Assembly (NCBI GenBank): GCA_022818135.1
Contig: JAFMSR010000017.1
Location: 12,166,561-12,230,560 of the forward strand
DNA: 64,000 bases
DNA from: Saxidomus purpurata
Lineage: Eukaryota; Mollusca; Bivalvia; Venerida; Veneridae
Direction: 5' to 3'
Part shown: positions 14,901-23,432 of the stretch, one piece after another
How the letters are laid out: each line of letters opens with the position of its first letter
How positions within the stretch are numbered: the first letter of the stretch is position 1
The notes under the pieces: generated by a model
Seen by the model: only the letters and a program-made list of their open reading frames with translations
Told to the model about the DNA's origin: nothing
Database searches by the model: none
Made by a program: the position numbers and the translations under genes

Positions 14901-17842
14901 ACTCACCTCCAAGTGGGACACTGTCCACCAATTCACTTTTAAAAGCAGGTTTTGATATATATGTCATTTATTATTAGTTTATAACTTTATAATATCTGAC
15001 GGTGGGCAAAGTCGAAGATGTAAAGACTGACAACGTTACGATATCCCGCACTACCACTTACCACAGGTTAAGAACAATGATCGTGAAACGAGGGTGTGTT
15101 TTTTTCGCAAAAGAAAGGATTCTTTTTTATTTTTGTGATTGAATATAAAGTTCCTGTGCTCTTATATTATTAATAGTAATTGTCTATTGGACGTGACCTT
15201 AAAACCAGTCACGTGTATCGGGTTCTATGCATTGGTAAGAAGTGGGGCATAAGTTGTCCAAATCTCATGTGTCTGTTATTTTTGTAAGTTAGTAAACATT
15301 TACATGTAACACCGTCCATTTGCATTTGAGCCTTTCCAGAGGGTCATATTCACCCCTTATTCGGTTAAGGGGGTCTAACCGAACGTTTCAAAACGTACTT
15401 ACCGAACGTTTCCAAACATACCACCTAGTTTATACAGATAAATAATACTACATTCCAGCAAAGTTCTGTTTATATCTGGACATTTATAATAAAAAAGTCA
15501 AGAAAATAATTGAATCATTGATTTTATGATACCCTGAAAACAAGACAAAAAATATTATACAAGAAAATTGGTTTTGTCTTTAAAATATAAGAGACAACAA
15601 CTATGCAAACTGATACTTTAGCCGGCTTATGCTGCTATTGGGTACATGATGATATTGATGATATTATACACCTATTAGATTGGTTAATGCCACTTAACAA
15701 GTCTTCTGTATTATAAACCGTACAACTGACGAAATCATAGCGTCAAAACTACAGTAACCGAATTCGGTTTAGCTGCAGAGAAAACATTTGAATCGCAAAA
15801 CTACTTTTAAGTTAGCCGAATTCGGCTTTGATGCAGAGAGAACATGAATCGTACAGCACACTTAATCGAATTCGGCCATCATATTGGCAGTGCTAAAATG
15901 GGGTTGTGATACTAACAAATTAATATTGATGATATTTTACACCTATTAGATTGGTTAATGCCACTTAACAAGTCCCTTATATTATAATCAGTACTACTGA
16001 CGAAATCATAGCGTCAAAATTACCGTAACCGAATTCGGTTAAGCTGCAGAGAAAACATTCGAAACTACCTTAGCCGAATCGGCTTTGATGCAGGGTAAAC
16101 ATGAATCGTACAACACACTTAATATTCTTACAATCACGCAAGTCTTTGTTCTTCTGTATGACCGACAATTGTAATGATGAAACCTTTATTTCGAAACACC
16201 GCATTATTGTCTCTGTCTGTGACACTCCTCAACATGTTGAGACTTTCAGTATCCTTAGTGTCCGTTCTTTTAGGTTTGTTCCTATTGAAATCGGGTCGTT
16301 GATCTGTCTTATTAAATTTTGTTATTTTTTCCGCTGTTAGGTTTCGCTCCTTTTTATCTTTAATCCATTTAACTCTGTCGACTGAAACAAGAAAAAAGAA
16401 CTTGAGACCGGTGCTGTCATGTGTTGAAGTTGTTACTCACTTTTTATTAAGAACACACAATTGTTGCCCTAGGTCATTAACTATTTTCGATCAGTATCCA
16501 TAAGTCAAGTACATTTATATTAAAAACTCCTACGTGATTCGTAATTTGCAATTTTATCAGAATATTCTACGTAAAACTGACTGTAATGGAAAACATTTCT
16601 AAAATGTCTCAAGTTATAAGTTACCGATTGCATTTAACTGATAAAGTGAAATTGATAAAATCTTTTAAAAGCAGGTTTTGATATATATGTCATTTATTAT
16701 TAGTTTATAACTTTATAATATCTGACGGTGGGCAAAGTCGAAGATGTAAAGACTGACAACGTTACAATATCCCGCACTACCACTTACCACAGGTTAAGAA
16801 CAATGATCGTGAAACAAATTATTTAAAAAGAGGGTGTGGTTTTTTCGCAAAAGAAAGGATTCTTTTTTATTTTTGTGATTGAATATAAAGTTCCTGTGCT
16901 CTTATATTATTAATAGTAATTGTCTATTGGACGTGACCTTAAAACCAGTCACGTGTATCGGGTTCTATGCATTGGTAAGAAGTGGGGCATAAGTTGTCCA
17001 AATCTCATGTGTCTGTTATTTTTGTAAGTTAGTAAACATTTACATGTAACACCGTCCATTTGCATTTGAGCCAACAAAATAAAAGATAAAATCTTTTGCG
17101 CAATTCAACATACCATTATCACTTTGAGCTTTCAGGGTTGTAGCTGGATAGTATGTGTCTGTCTCAGCATAGTATGCCCATACCTTTTCTCTCACACGGA
17201 ACTCAGCCTTATAAAAATAAAATTTGATACTACTTTAGTGCTCAGTTATTGTCTTACTTTACATCTTTTACAAAACATTGTCCGGAAGGTACAATGTATG
17301 TTCAATAATCGAACTTTTGAATTGATTTAATAATTCTTTAAGTTAAAGTCCAATGTCTATTACTTATTTGAAAGATATTGACCGTAATTTGTTCGAATAT
17401 ACATTCCTAACGTTGCTATAATTTGTTTGCAGATAACTAGGCTAGAGAAATTGACATATTTTCAAAATAAATTTGATGGTATGTGTTTTTGTGTTCTAAA
17501 TATTTTAGAACTTATAATGCTGGTTTGAACGAAATGACTGCCAACTATACGGAGGCAATACGATTGGTTTCATGATAGTCGTGGTATTGTACATTATATC
17601 CTAGCATTTAGACAGTTTCTAAGTCTATCATTCCAATTAATCGCAAACGCATCAAACTCGGTGCACAACATATTTTCACACAACCTGCCCATTTATTTCC
17701 AAAGTAAGCGGAAAGATTATCGATAACAGTTATACATAATCAAAGTACATAAGCTATTGGTAACTTCATAATAAAATCAGTAATGAAATAACTTACCGTC
17801 TGTTGAATTGCTGTCGTCAGAAAAATCGTAAACATTGGTCAT
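2935..17842 (-). CDS. class II (plant PRS3/4-like) ribose-phosphate pyrophosphokinase, nine exons
   Basis: Nine coding exons join in frame: 17842-17797, 11041-10884, 8351-8207, 7172-7100, 6546-6453, 6030-5912, 4586-4402, 3679-3603 and 3168-2935. All introns are GT-AG and the product is 376 residues. It is expected to make PRPP from ribose-5-phosphate and a nucleoside triphosphate in the cytosol. Landmarks are GFPNLFI in exon 3, [14 protein letters not shown] sequence in exon 4 ([10 protein letters not shown]), FPTGTMER (residues 154-161), [11 protein letters not shown] (195-205), [13 protein letters not shown] in exon 7, and the PRPP-binding loop [15 protein letters not shown] (280-294). These match plant PRS3/PRS4 almost word for word, whereas class I animal enzymes have a different loop. 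The family is usually near 340 residues; the extra length is at the N terminus. Exon 1 (15 codons plus one base) is the least certain. It was chosen because its ATG, strong donor (GACG|GTAAGT) and phase fit exon 2 exactly. Intron 1 (6.8 kb) carries several repeats. Confidence 0.9.
3800..4270. repeat. dispersed repeat inside PRPP synthetase intron 7
   Basis: AGGGGAGATAAC occurs twice (about 3843 and 3999). Each is followed by runs such as CAAGTTTCATTCA and TTTCCA, a layout seen again at about 7,850 (AAGTTTCATGAAATTCTATCC). This looks like part of a dispersed repeat. The 81-codon open frame within it shows no protein similarity that I can recognise. Confidence 0.4.
5641..5935 (-). repeat. 30-bp minisatellite grown from the exon 6 / intron 6 splice donor
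   Basis: Ten units of 30-31 bp, each on the minus strand carrying CTGATAATGTGATACCAAGG followed by TRAAA. The unit at the high-coordinate end is the real 3' end of exon 6 (codons for SDNVIP) plus the donor CCAAG|GTAAAA. The other nine lie in the intron. Nine of the ten units keep a GT at the donor position. Two or three units have a 1-bp insertion (CATTTATCAG on the plus strand). Reading through the first donor meets a TAA immediately, so only the first donor keeps the protein open. Confidence 0.92.
6812..7046 (-). mobile_element. tRNA-headed SINE (intron 4)
   Basis: The head (about 7046-6966) has tRNA-like A-box (AGTGGTCTAGTGG) and B-box (GGTTCGATC) motifs and a CTTGTAA loop. The body reads CGGATGAGATCTAAA, GGCATGTTAAAGAACCA and TCTCCGAAACCTAAAA. 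The same body follows tRNA-like heads at 10,035 and 40,672. The T-arm pairs poorly, so this is a SINE and not a working tRNA gene. Confidence 0.8.
7620..7955. repeat. dispersed repeat with GGACGGACAGACAGAC and CCTCCGCCT tail
   Basis: The segment ends with ATGGACGGACAGACAGAC, then AACGCCAAAACATTATCCC and CTCCGCCTTTGGC. This looks like the 3' part of a common molluscan dispersed repeat; the family name is unknown to me. It lies in an intron of the PRPP synthetase gene. Confidence 0.5.
9010..9625. repeat. ~610-bp dispersed repeat, inverted copy at 60,350-60,957
   Basis: Read in reverse complement, 60,350-60,957 matches this segment nearly end to end. Shared words include GACCGTCGACG, TACCTTCGGACAT (or TATCC), TTTGTCACCCTCTTT, ATAGCCACTATATTTT, TTTTGACGTCAAATTGTGG and GCCCATTTTCCC. 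One end carries a GTCGACGG-type motif. No ORF runs through both copies, so this is probably a non-autonomous element. Confidence 0.8.
9640..9920. repeat. diverged dispersed repeat fragment
   Basis: It contains two spaced copies of a GTGAARTATCAT-TTARTT-like word (about 9677 and 9825) together with TTTTGACCTAGTGACCC. The organisation resembles the tandem repeats in the first kilobase, but the match is loose. The 89-codon minus-strand frame across it appears fortuitous. Confidence 0.35.
10035..10325 (+). mobile_element. tRNA-headed SINE (intron 2)
   Basis: It has a tRNA-like head with AGCTCAATCGG and AGCGGGTTTCGTTTCC. The conserved body is TTTCAGATGAGACTTAAACC, GGCATGTTAAAGATCCA and CTTGCACTCTCCTCC. 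The body is homologous to those at 6,812 and 40,672, while the head differs, suggesting a different tRNA-derived head on a shared body. Confidence 0.75.
11400..12255. other. intronic stretch, nothing recognised
   Basis: This part of intron 1 of the PRPP synthetase gene is AT-rich and has no coding or repeat feature that I can support. The open frame at 12,017-12,346 on the minus strand has no recognisable protein character. Confidence 0.4.
12260..13180. repeat. dispersed repeat with terminal fold-back, related copy at 19,490-20,110
   Basis: Ordered similarity to 19,490-20,110 includes GTTTCGGACAYGGAA, GACTTTTYTAATT, GAGACAAAACWATGAATG, TACGTCATTA.TCCACGT and CTTGGAGTGC. The inverted-repeat hairpin at 12,976-13,143 sits inside it. 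There is no conserved ORF, so it is probably a non-autonomous DNA element. Confidence 0.65.
12976..13143. repeat. 168-bp fold-back (hairpin) sequence
   Basis: The arms pair over about 75 bp. The left arm opens AAATAATCTATG.CTTGGAGTGC and the right arm closes GCACTCCAAG.CATAGATTATTT. The apex is the short palindrome CTCGGGCTTCGCCCTCG. An inverted repeat this long is expected to be cruciform-prone and is typical of a fold-back or MITE-type element. Confidence 0.85.
14941..15332. repeat. 392-bp segment, probable source of the retroposed copy at 16,667
   Basis: It runs from AAAAGCAGGTTTTG to GCATTTGAGCC and is almost identical to 16,667-17,072, apart from a 14-bp stretch near 16,818 that is absent here. 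Unlike the second copy it has no flanking target-site duplication and no A-rich tail, so it may be the donor locus or an older copy. Confidence 0.8.
15652..16123. repeat. 272-bp imperfect tandem duplication with CCGAATTCGG palindromes
   Basis: Copies run 15,652-15,866 and 15,924-16,123. Both contain CACCTATTAGATTGGTTAATG, ACTGACGAAATCATAGCGTC, CCGAATTCGGTT, TAGCCGAAT.CGGCTTTGATG and ACATGAATCGTACA. The repeated GAATTC-centred palindromes are spaced similarly in both copies. The function is unknown. Confidence 0.8.
16667..17084 (+). mobile_element. recent retroposed copy with 13-bp target-site duplication
   Basis: The body is a near-identical copy of 14,941-15,332, followed by an A-rich tail AACAAAATAAAA. 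It is bracketed by GATAAAATCTTTT at 16,654-16,666 and exactly the same 13 bases at 17,085-17,097. An A-rich tail plus a 13-bp duplication points to LINE-mediated target-primed reverse transcription. No tRNA-type A and B boxes were seen, so the parental RNA is unidentified. Confidence 0.75.
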
Positions 17843-17933
17843 TCTTAGGTACATGTTGACTTCTTTCAGTGGCAAAACCGTTCACTCGTACTACTACAGA
17901 AAGTAAATACGCGATAGTGGAGCTACGCGGCAT

Positions 17934-17972
17934 CTGATTGGTCAATTTCTTCAGTTTGGTTTACAGGCGGGG
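17934..17972 (-). promoter_or_regulatory. candidate core promoter of the PRPP synthetase gene (CCAAT and GC box)
   Basis: Upstream of the proposed start codon at 17,842, the minus strand carries GACCAATCAGA (CCAAT box, 17,937-17,941) and CCCCGCC (GC box, 17,966-17,972), about 95-130 bp before the ATG. No TATA box was seen. The pairing of CCAAT and GC boxes suits a housekeeping gene. The transcription start is not known. Confidence 0.4.
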
Positions 17973-18104
17973 TTACACTATAAGAGTACATGCCTGATCC
18001 TGATAGGATTTCTGGCTTTCCAATGTGTTGTCATACACTCTGCTGGAGGTAATTATATATGACCCTTTTATCGGTCAGACAAGGTTAAGAAATATTACTA
18101 TGTA

Positions 18105-18438
18105 AGACCAAGTATGTATAAATTTATAGCCCTTTTGGAGTCTGAAAATAAAAATATTATGTTCAAACTGTCAAAAATACGTTAAAGAATCTCTGAAACT
18201 GAGAATATCTCTTTCTTATGTTCAATGATCTCTATGACAGCTCATCCTCACAGTTCCCGTATATGTGCAAAATACAATCTGATTTTGTGTTTTGTTTATT
18301 TATATAATTAACTTACATTTGTACTGTATCACATAACATGACATTGTATTGTAATATATATAATTGATATATGACTATGTACTATGTTGGTACACATGTA
18401 CACGTCGAATAAAGTTATGTTCTGTTCTGTTCTGTATT
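18105..18438 (+). mobile_element. 5'-truncated LINE 3' end with (TTCTG)n tail
   Basis: The plus strand starts with codons reading KFIALLESENKN, a typical C-terminal end of a molluscan LINE ORF2. An AT-rich 3' UTR, AATAAAGTTATG, and three TTCTG repeats at the end follow. The short tandem-repeat tail and 5' truncation are standard for this type of retroposition. Confidence 0.6.
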
Positions 18439-18489
18439 ACATGACTTATTATATACAATATGTATCGTATACGACGAAAAAAGGTGTTA

Positions 18490-18560
18490 ATACAGTAAAC
18501 TTCATATGTAACGACTCCAGATATAGCGAAAATCCGGATATAATTTTCTTAATGTACTTT
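18490..18560 (-). repeat. short dispersed repeat shared with 47,230 and 61,730
   Basis: On the minus strand it reads TATATCCGGATTTTCGC, TATATCTGGAGTCGTTA and AAGTTTACTGTATT. The same words occur on the plus strand at about 47,235-47,285 and 61,733-61,786. This is a widely scattered short element whose identity is unknown to me. Confidence 0.6.
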
Positions 18561-18904
18561 TTTCTTATATCATAGTAACAGGGACAAATTAATATAAAAT
18601 GGTATTCATCTTCTAAGTCATGACTATCACAAAATGTACAATAACGTTCATTTCTTGGGACATAGTTACCGGCATACCTACCAGTATGAATTCGTAGAGA
18701 ATGAGCTGACAATCTTATTCTAGTTATATAAAATCTGAGATCAGGCGGTACATCATCTAAATATGGTTCATAACTTAAGGTCATCTTAACATTTCTATAC
18801 AGGTCTAATTCCCCACTGGTTTCTTTCTCGTTACACCAGGTCTGTTTGAAAGTATCAATTAGGGTTTCTTTAAACAAGCAAGTAAATGTGTTAGCATCAT
18901 ACAA
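18560..18904 (-). pseudogene. LINE ORF2 C-terminal fragment (zinc-knuckle-like end)
   Basis: The frame contains RIRLSAHSLRIHTGRY, ERYCTFCDSHDLEDEYHF and ICPCYYDIRKKYI. This is the CxxC...H...C tail commonly found after the reverse transcriptase in animal non-LTR retrotransposons. The reverse transcriptase itself is absent. The coding similarity stops near 18,560, where the short dispersed repeat begins; the frame continuing to 18,449 is not LINE-like. It lies next to, and in opposite orientation to, the plus-strand LINE end at 18,105-18,438. Confidence 0.75.
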
Positions 18905-19162
18905 TGCTGGATTTTCGAAAACATATGCATATCCATAAATACAATAATGATATTGTTCAGTTTTGTTCCTTCTCTAAGATGTCGGTAGAACTTGTAAAAA
19001 AAATCTTTTTAGAAAATAAAGTTGGAAATAATGAAACTTGAATGCGATGGCAAGCATTTGTTGTCGTGTCATTGAGGCCCTTAAACTGAAACAAGACACG
19101 AGTCAAAAGCTAAGTTAGTACCTCAAGTATCATCTTCTATGAAAACGAAAGTCTGTACTAAT

Positions 19163-19452
19163 CATGGAGAATTAAATGACAGAAAACTCACCAGCCAATC
19201 TTTGTGGTTCAAAAAAGCTAAAGTGTACCGTGGCTTTTTTCTGCTTACAGTACTCTTACCCTTTTGATCATAATGAAATTTTGCAATATTATGTTAATTC
19301 TTTTATAATCCATGGAGAATTAAATGACAGAAAACTCCCCACCAAAGTGTGTCCGTACCTGTGTTTGTGGATCAAGAAAGCTAGGGTATTTAACGTGGCA
19401 TATTTCTACATGCGCTATAATGAAATTTTGTCATATTATGTTAATTTAAACT
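19163..19452. repeat. 148-bp imperfect tandem duplication
   Basis: Copies start at 19,163 and 19,311, each opening CATGGAGAATTAAATGACAG and closing with ATAATGAAATTTTG.(A/C)ATATTATG. The second copy has a few small insertions. The resulting 94-codon open frame on the plus strand is probably fortuitous. Confidence 0.75.
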
Positions 19453-19489
19453 TATTTTGATATACCAATGGCATATTTCTACAACAAAT

Positions 19490-20110
19490 CAGAATGCTTA
19501 ATTATGAAAAGTAAGTTGAGTTTCGGACACGGAAGTAGCTCCTTCAGACTTTTTTAATTCACACTTTTAATAAAAGTATAATACATGAATCGCATGCAAC
19601 ACTTATGATTAAGAATCTAAATGTTGTTTTTACTTGTGAAATTAATCTTAGCATATCATACACCCAGATGTTTTAGGACTGACCGCCACAGTGTTTAGAA
19701 TCCCAGAGACAAAACAATGAATGCAAGCTAACTTCATCTCACTTACGTCATTAGTCCACGTGAAAACGTACATTTTTAGTTTATCGGTAGCAGTTAATTC
19801 TGACATCTTCCGCATATTATAACATGGAGATCTACTTTCAATATTTGATTATTGAACTTAAAATAAGTCTACATATGCAGGATATATTGAATTGTATGAC
19901 ACATATTAGGTAAAAGAGTTTAAAAAAAGCCACTATTCATTGCCGCCGAAATTTAAAAGGTTCGTAGGGGCTAAGACAGTTTTGATAACTAAAACTGATA
20001 AGAATCGAAAACATCTACGGCTTGGAGTGCCATTCGCTCTCTTGAATTAATCTGCCCGCGGAAAGTTTTTAATTTTCTATAAAGCACTCAAATCCGTGAG
20101 TTATTTCAAA
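19490..20110. repeat. diverged second copy of the 12,260-13,180 repeat
   Basis: It shares the same ordered motifs as 12,260-13,180: GAGTTTCGGACACGGAA, CCCAGAGACAAAACAATG, CATTAGTCCACGTG, GCCGCCGAAATT and GGCTTGGAGTGC. The fold-back arm is degraded here. Confidence 0.6.
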
Positions 20111-20198
20111 AGTGGATAGTACAAAATGTTCCTGCAACTGATACATGTATCAACTACTCTAGATGGCTGCTTCCTGGAATTCTGATCATGGCAAAAGA

Positions 20199-20305
20199 AG
20201 GGATTTGTGGAGGTCTCGGTCAAATCAATATGCCGGGATTCAAACCTACTACATCTGAGTTAGGAGTCAGAGTATGCACCTTAACACTACGGCATCTCAC
20301 TTCCG
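20199..20305 (-). mobile_element. tRNA-related SINE head fragment
   Basis: The minus strand carries TAGTGTTAAGG (A-box-like) and GGTTTGAATCCCGGCA (B-box-like), with a TCTGA/TCAGA anticodon-type stem around CTCCTAAC. The loop is one base too long and the acceptor stem does not close, so it is not called as a tRNA gene. Confidence 0.4.
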
Positions 20306-20309
20306 GCAT

Positions 20310-23300
20310 ACATCTATTACCATATTATAAATTATGTAGATATTTCAAGTAATACCTATTTTGATGCAAGTCAATACTAAGCCATAAGTAGTATTGGGTG
20401 AATATATAAATGTATTCACGAAAAACAAATCTTTCGTGAAAACTAATATTTTATGTGATTGTAATAAAAAAATCAGGAACAGTCTATCCTAAATTTCGCT
20501 TAAACACTACTATGATAACTTTCCATATTTAAATTAAGTGCCGTCAAAAACAAGAATGCTAAAATTAATACGTTAAGATATTTACATATGCGTCAAGTCT
20601 ATTTAATGATTTAGATACATGTTATTTTTAGCAAGTAAAGTAAAATAAAACGTATTGTCTCAATTGTTTTGTAACAAAGGTACACGTTTATGCTCAAAAC
20701 AACGCTGAAGAGGGGTAAAAAATCAGTGGATGGAGTCTAGCATGAGACTGATGCATGCAGAAAAAACAAGTACAATGTACAACTTCAGCATCTTTCTACG
20801 TGGTCCGGTGAAGATAGTTCAGTCATACATACTCAAGTAACCTTTGGTTATGACCGCTAAAGAAGAAGTACATGCAAGTTCAAATACAGATATGCCAAAA
20901 ACTACCAACTGTTTAATGATGAGACCCAATGTCTATAATGCAAGTGTAAATTGGCAATAAGAAATATCAAAATGCAAAAATTAATGTCATAAAAGATATA
21001 TTACACTTGACATTTTTTTAATCATTTATTTATTCATCTCTTCATTTTTTTGGGGAAAAAATAATCAGGTCTTGTAACCATTAGATTTGTAAAGCTCGGT
21101 ATTCTATTGATTCCTATCTACGATAAAAATAATATACATGGGCATATATATACATAGTCATAGAATAACAAGAAAATCATAACTCAACAGCTATATGAGA
21201 CAAGGTGACTCTTATATACCCCGTCGCCCCAAACTTTGTTGTGGGGTTATGATTAACCTACTATTGTGAATTGCTAACGCTTTGTTGTGATACATTTGCT
21301 GGTTCCTGTAATACAGACCTCATGATCTGTACTTACATGTCACCTGCATTTAGCAGGAAACCACATTATGTGAAGCAGTCCTTAGCTCCATGTAACATGT
21401 TTAAAGGAAAAACTGGCTTAACAGGCAATCTGCTTAAATCAAGTTGTCTAAAACGTGACAGGTAAGTCATCGTTTTTCCAAATGAATGAGATCTTCTCTA
21501 TTTCTAAAGCTGTTTTTCATGAACCTTTTATTATGCATTTTCTAAACTGTTCATCAGTTACGATAGAATAACGCATAGTTACCGAAATCCCCGTTTTTTA
21601 TAAAGAGTTTCTAACTTTTTCGCGTGCATTAAGTGAACATTTTAGTAAAAGACAAATTTCGAGCGTAGCCATTTTTGTGTGGATAAATTCAGAAAAGGAA
21701 AATGGCATTTTGTTGTCTCTTTTTGTAACGCAAATTAATTCTGAGTAAATTACCATGAGGCAATTTTAATAGTTTTTTTGATGCCAAGTTTATTGTTTTA
21801 CGTCAACAAAAGATCTCAGTACAGTAAGTGTAAGACAAGAGTTGTTTCCGTACAACAGACGTAAAAAGGGCGCGACATGGTTATGTTTGCGACGTCATGG
21901 TAACGTTATGTATATAAATAACGTCAAATAAAATATAGATCTGAATCAGAAATATTGGTACCAAACTCAAAAGTGGACTAGAGAAAAAAGTTAAAGCATG
22001 CTTTCACCTTAACAGTTAGTCATCAATAACCTTTTGAAACACACTAGATTTATTACACTCAAGGAGCTGGTCATGCAGTTTTACAACTGCCTTACAGAAC
22101 ACTGTAAGCCCCTTTTCAGTAGAACTCCAATATAAGGTTGCATCTTATCAAGTCTTTATTGAGTTTGTACATATTTAAAATTCATGTAAGCTAAAAATAA
22201 AATCCAACTTCTCAATCTGTATAAAAAACTTTTGCCATTTAATGATGAATTGAGACAGTTGCCCATGAATGTCTCTGCTTTATGCATTTTTCTGACCCTT
22301 ACCAATAAGCATTTGTAATAATAGTTAATAATACAATATAATTTTTGGCGTATTTCATTATTTTCAATTTACCACATGTTAAAGGTGAGTGAAAATACCA
22401 AGTTAAAACTGCACTTCTGACTTATATTCCAATACATTTATGGTGTGTTTAAAAAAATAAGATATATTCCATCCATAATTTTTAACAACTATTGAAAAGG
22501 TATACAATTCTAATCTTTATGAGGATTGGAACATTCATACTCAAGGACATTGCTTACAAAAAGTCAGTGTTCTGGCTGGTTTGCAGTATTTACTTTACTA
22601 TTTACTATTTTATTTAGTTTAGGCATCGGTTGTTAAATTGAAAAAAAAAATTGAATAAACTGAAGTGATTCGATACCTTATTTACAAAATACATCCAAGA
22701 TTCAGTTACTATTTTTTTAAAAATATACTACAATAAAAAGAGAAAAAGGGCACGAAAACAACTTACTTTGAGTTACTTTTACATATCTAAAGCATATTAC
22801 TTGATCATCACGTAACATATTTTAATAACTGAAATTGAACATGAAGAAAATTCTGCCAGTTACAATTATTCTTAACCGTTAAGATGAACAAGATAGTGTC
22901 AACATCCCGGTATTGTATGTCTGGCAAAAATGTTTATACTGTTCACCGAGAAAACAGATGGCCAATCACAGCAATGTTCAGCAAATGGTGTAAAACAAGT
23001 ATCATTAGTTGCCGTTATTTCATTTACGACATTATGTGCCCATTAAATTCCGAATTTATGGGATGCCACACGTTTAACGAGGCTGTTTGTTGACCAGTTT
23101 AAGGCCATAAGACGCTTCTGTGGTCTAATTCACAAAACGCGCGCAAAAATCAACACTAATAATTCCTATAAAGCAGTAAAGGGATTGGAACAAAAAGAGT
23201 AGCGGTATGTTTGTGTATCTGTCTTCCTGTGTGTTCGCGTGCCTGCCTACATGTATCAAGTCCGTCCTATGACTTTTCAGCATCAATCTACCTACGATAC

Positions 23301-23425
23301 TTTCTAGTACCTCTTGTATACAATGTCGCGTCAAAAAAGTGCGCGGAAAGTCATATTGAAGGTAGTTCGCGCTGTTCATCGGCCAAAATAAACTTCAGAT
23401 TGACCTGAAACTTGGAGGGATTACA
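20310..23425. other. intergenic stretch, no gene recognised
   Basis: AT-rich sequence with only short open frames (at most 69 codons) that show no recognisable motif. A CRE-like GACGTCA word is present near 21,892. I see no RNA gene or well-defined repeat. Confidence 0.45.
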
Positions 23426-23432
23426 CTTAGAG

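Noticed and set aside
14941..17084. Two LTRs of a short LTR retrotransposon
   Set aside because: The 13-bp duplication brackets only the second copy, which also has an A-rich tail; no primer-binding site, polypurine tract or TG...CA ends were seen.
18105..18904. Twin-priming (5'-inverted) LINE insertion
   Set aside because: The inverted coding piece lies beyond the 3' tail instead of upstream of the sense piece.
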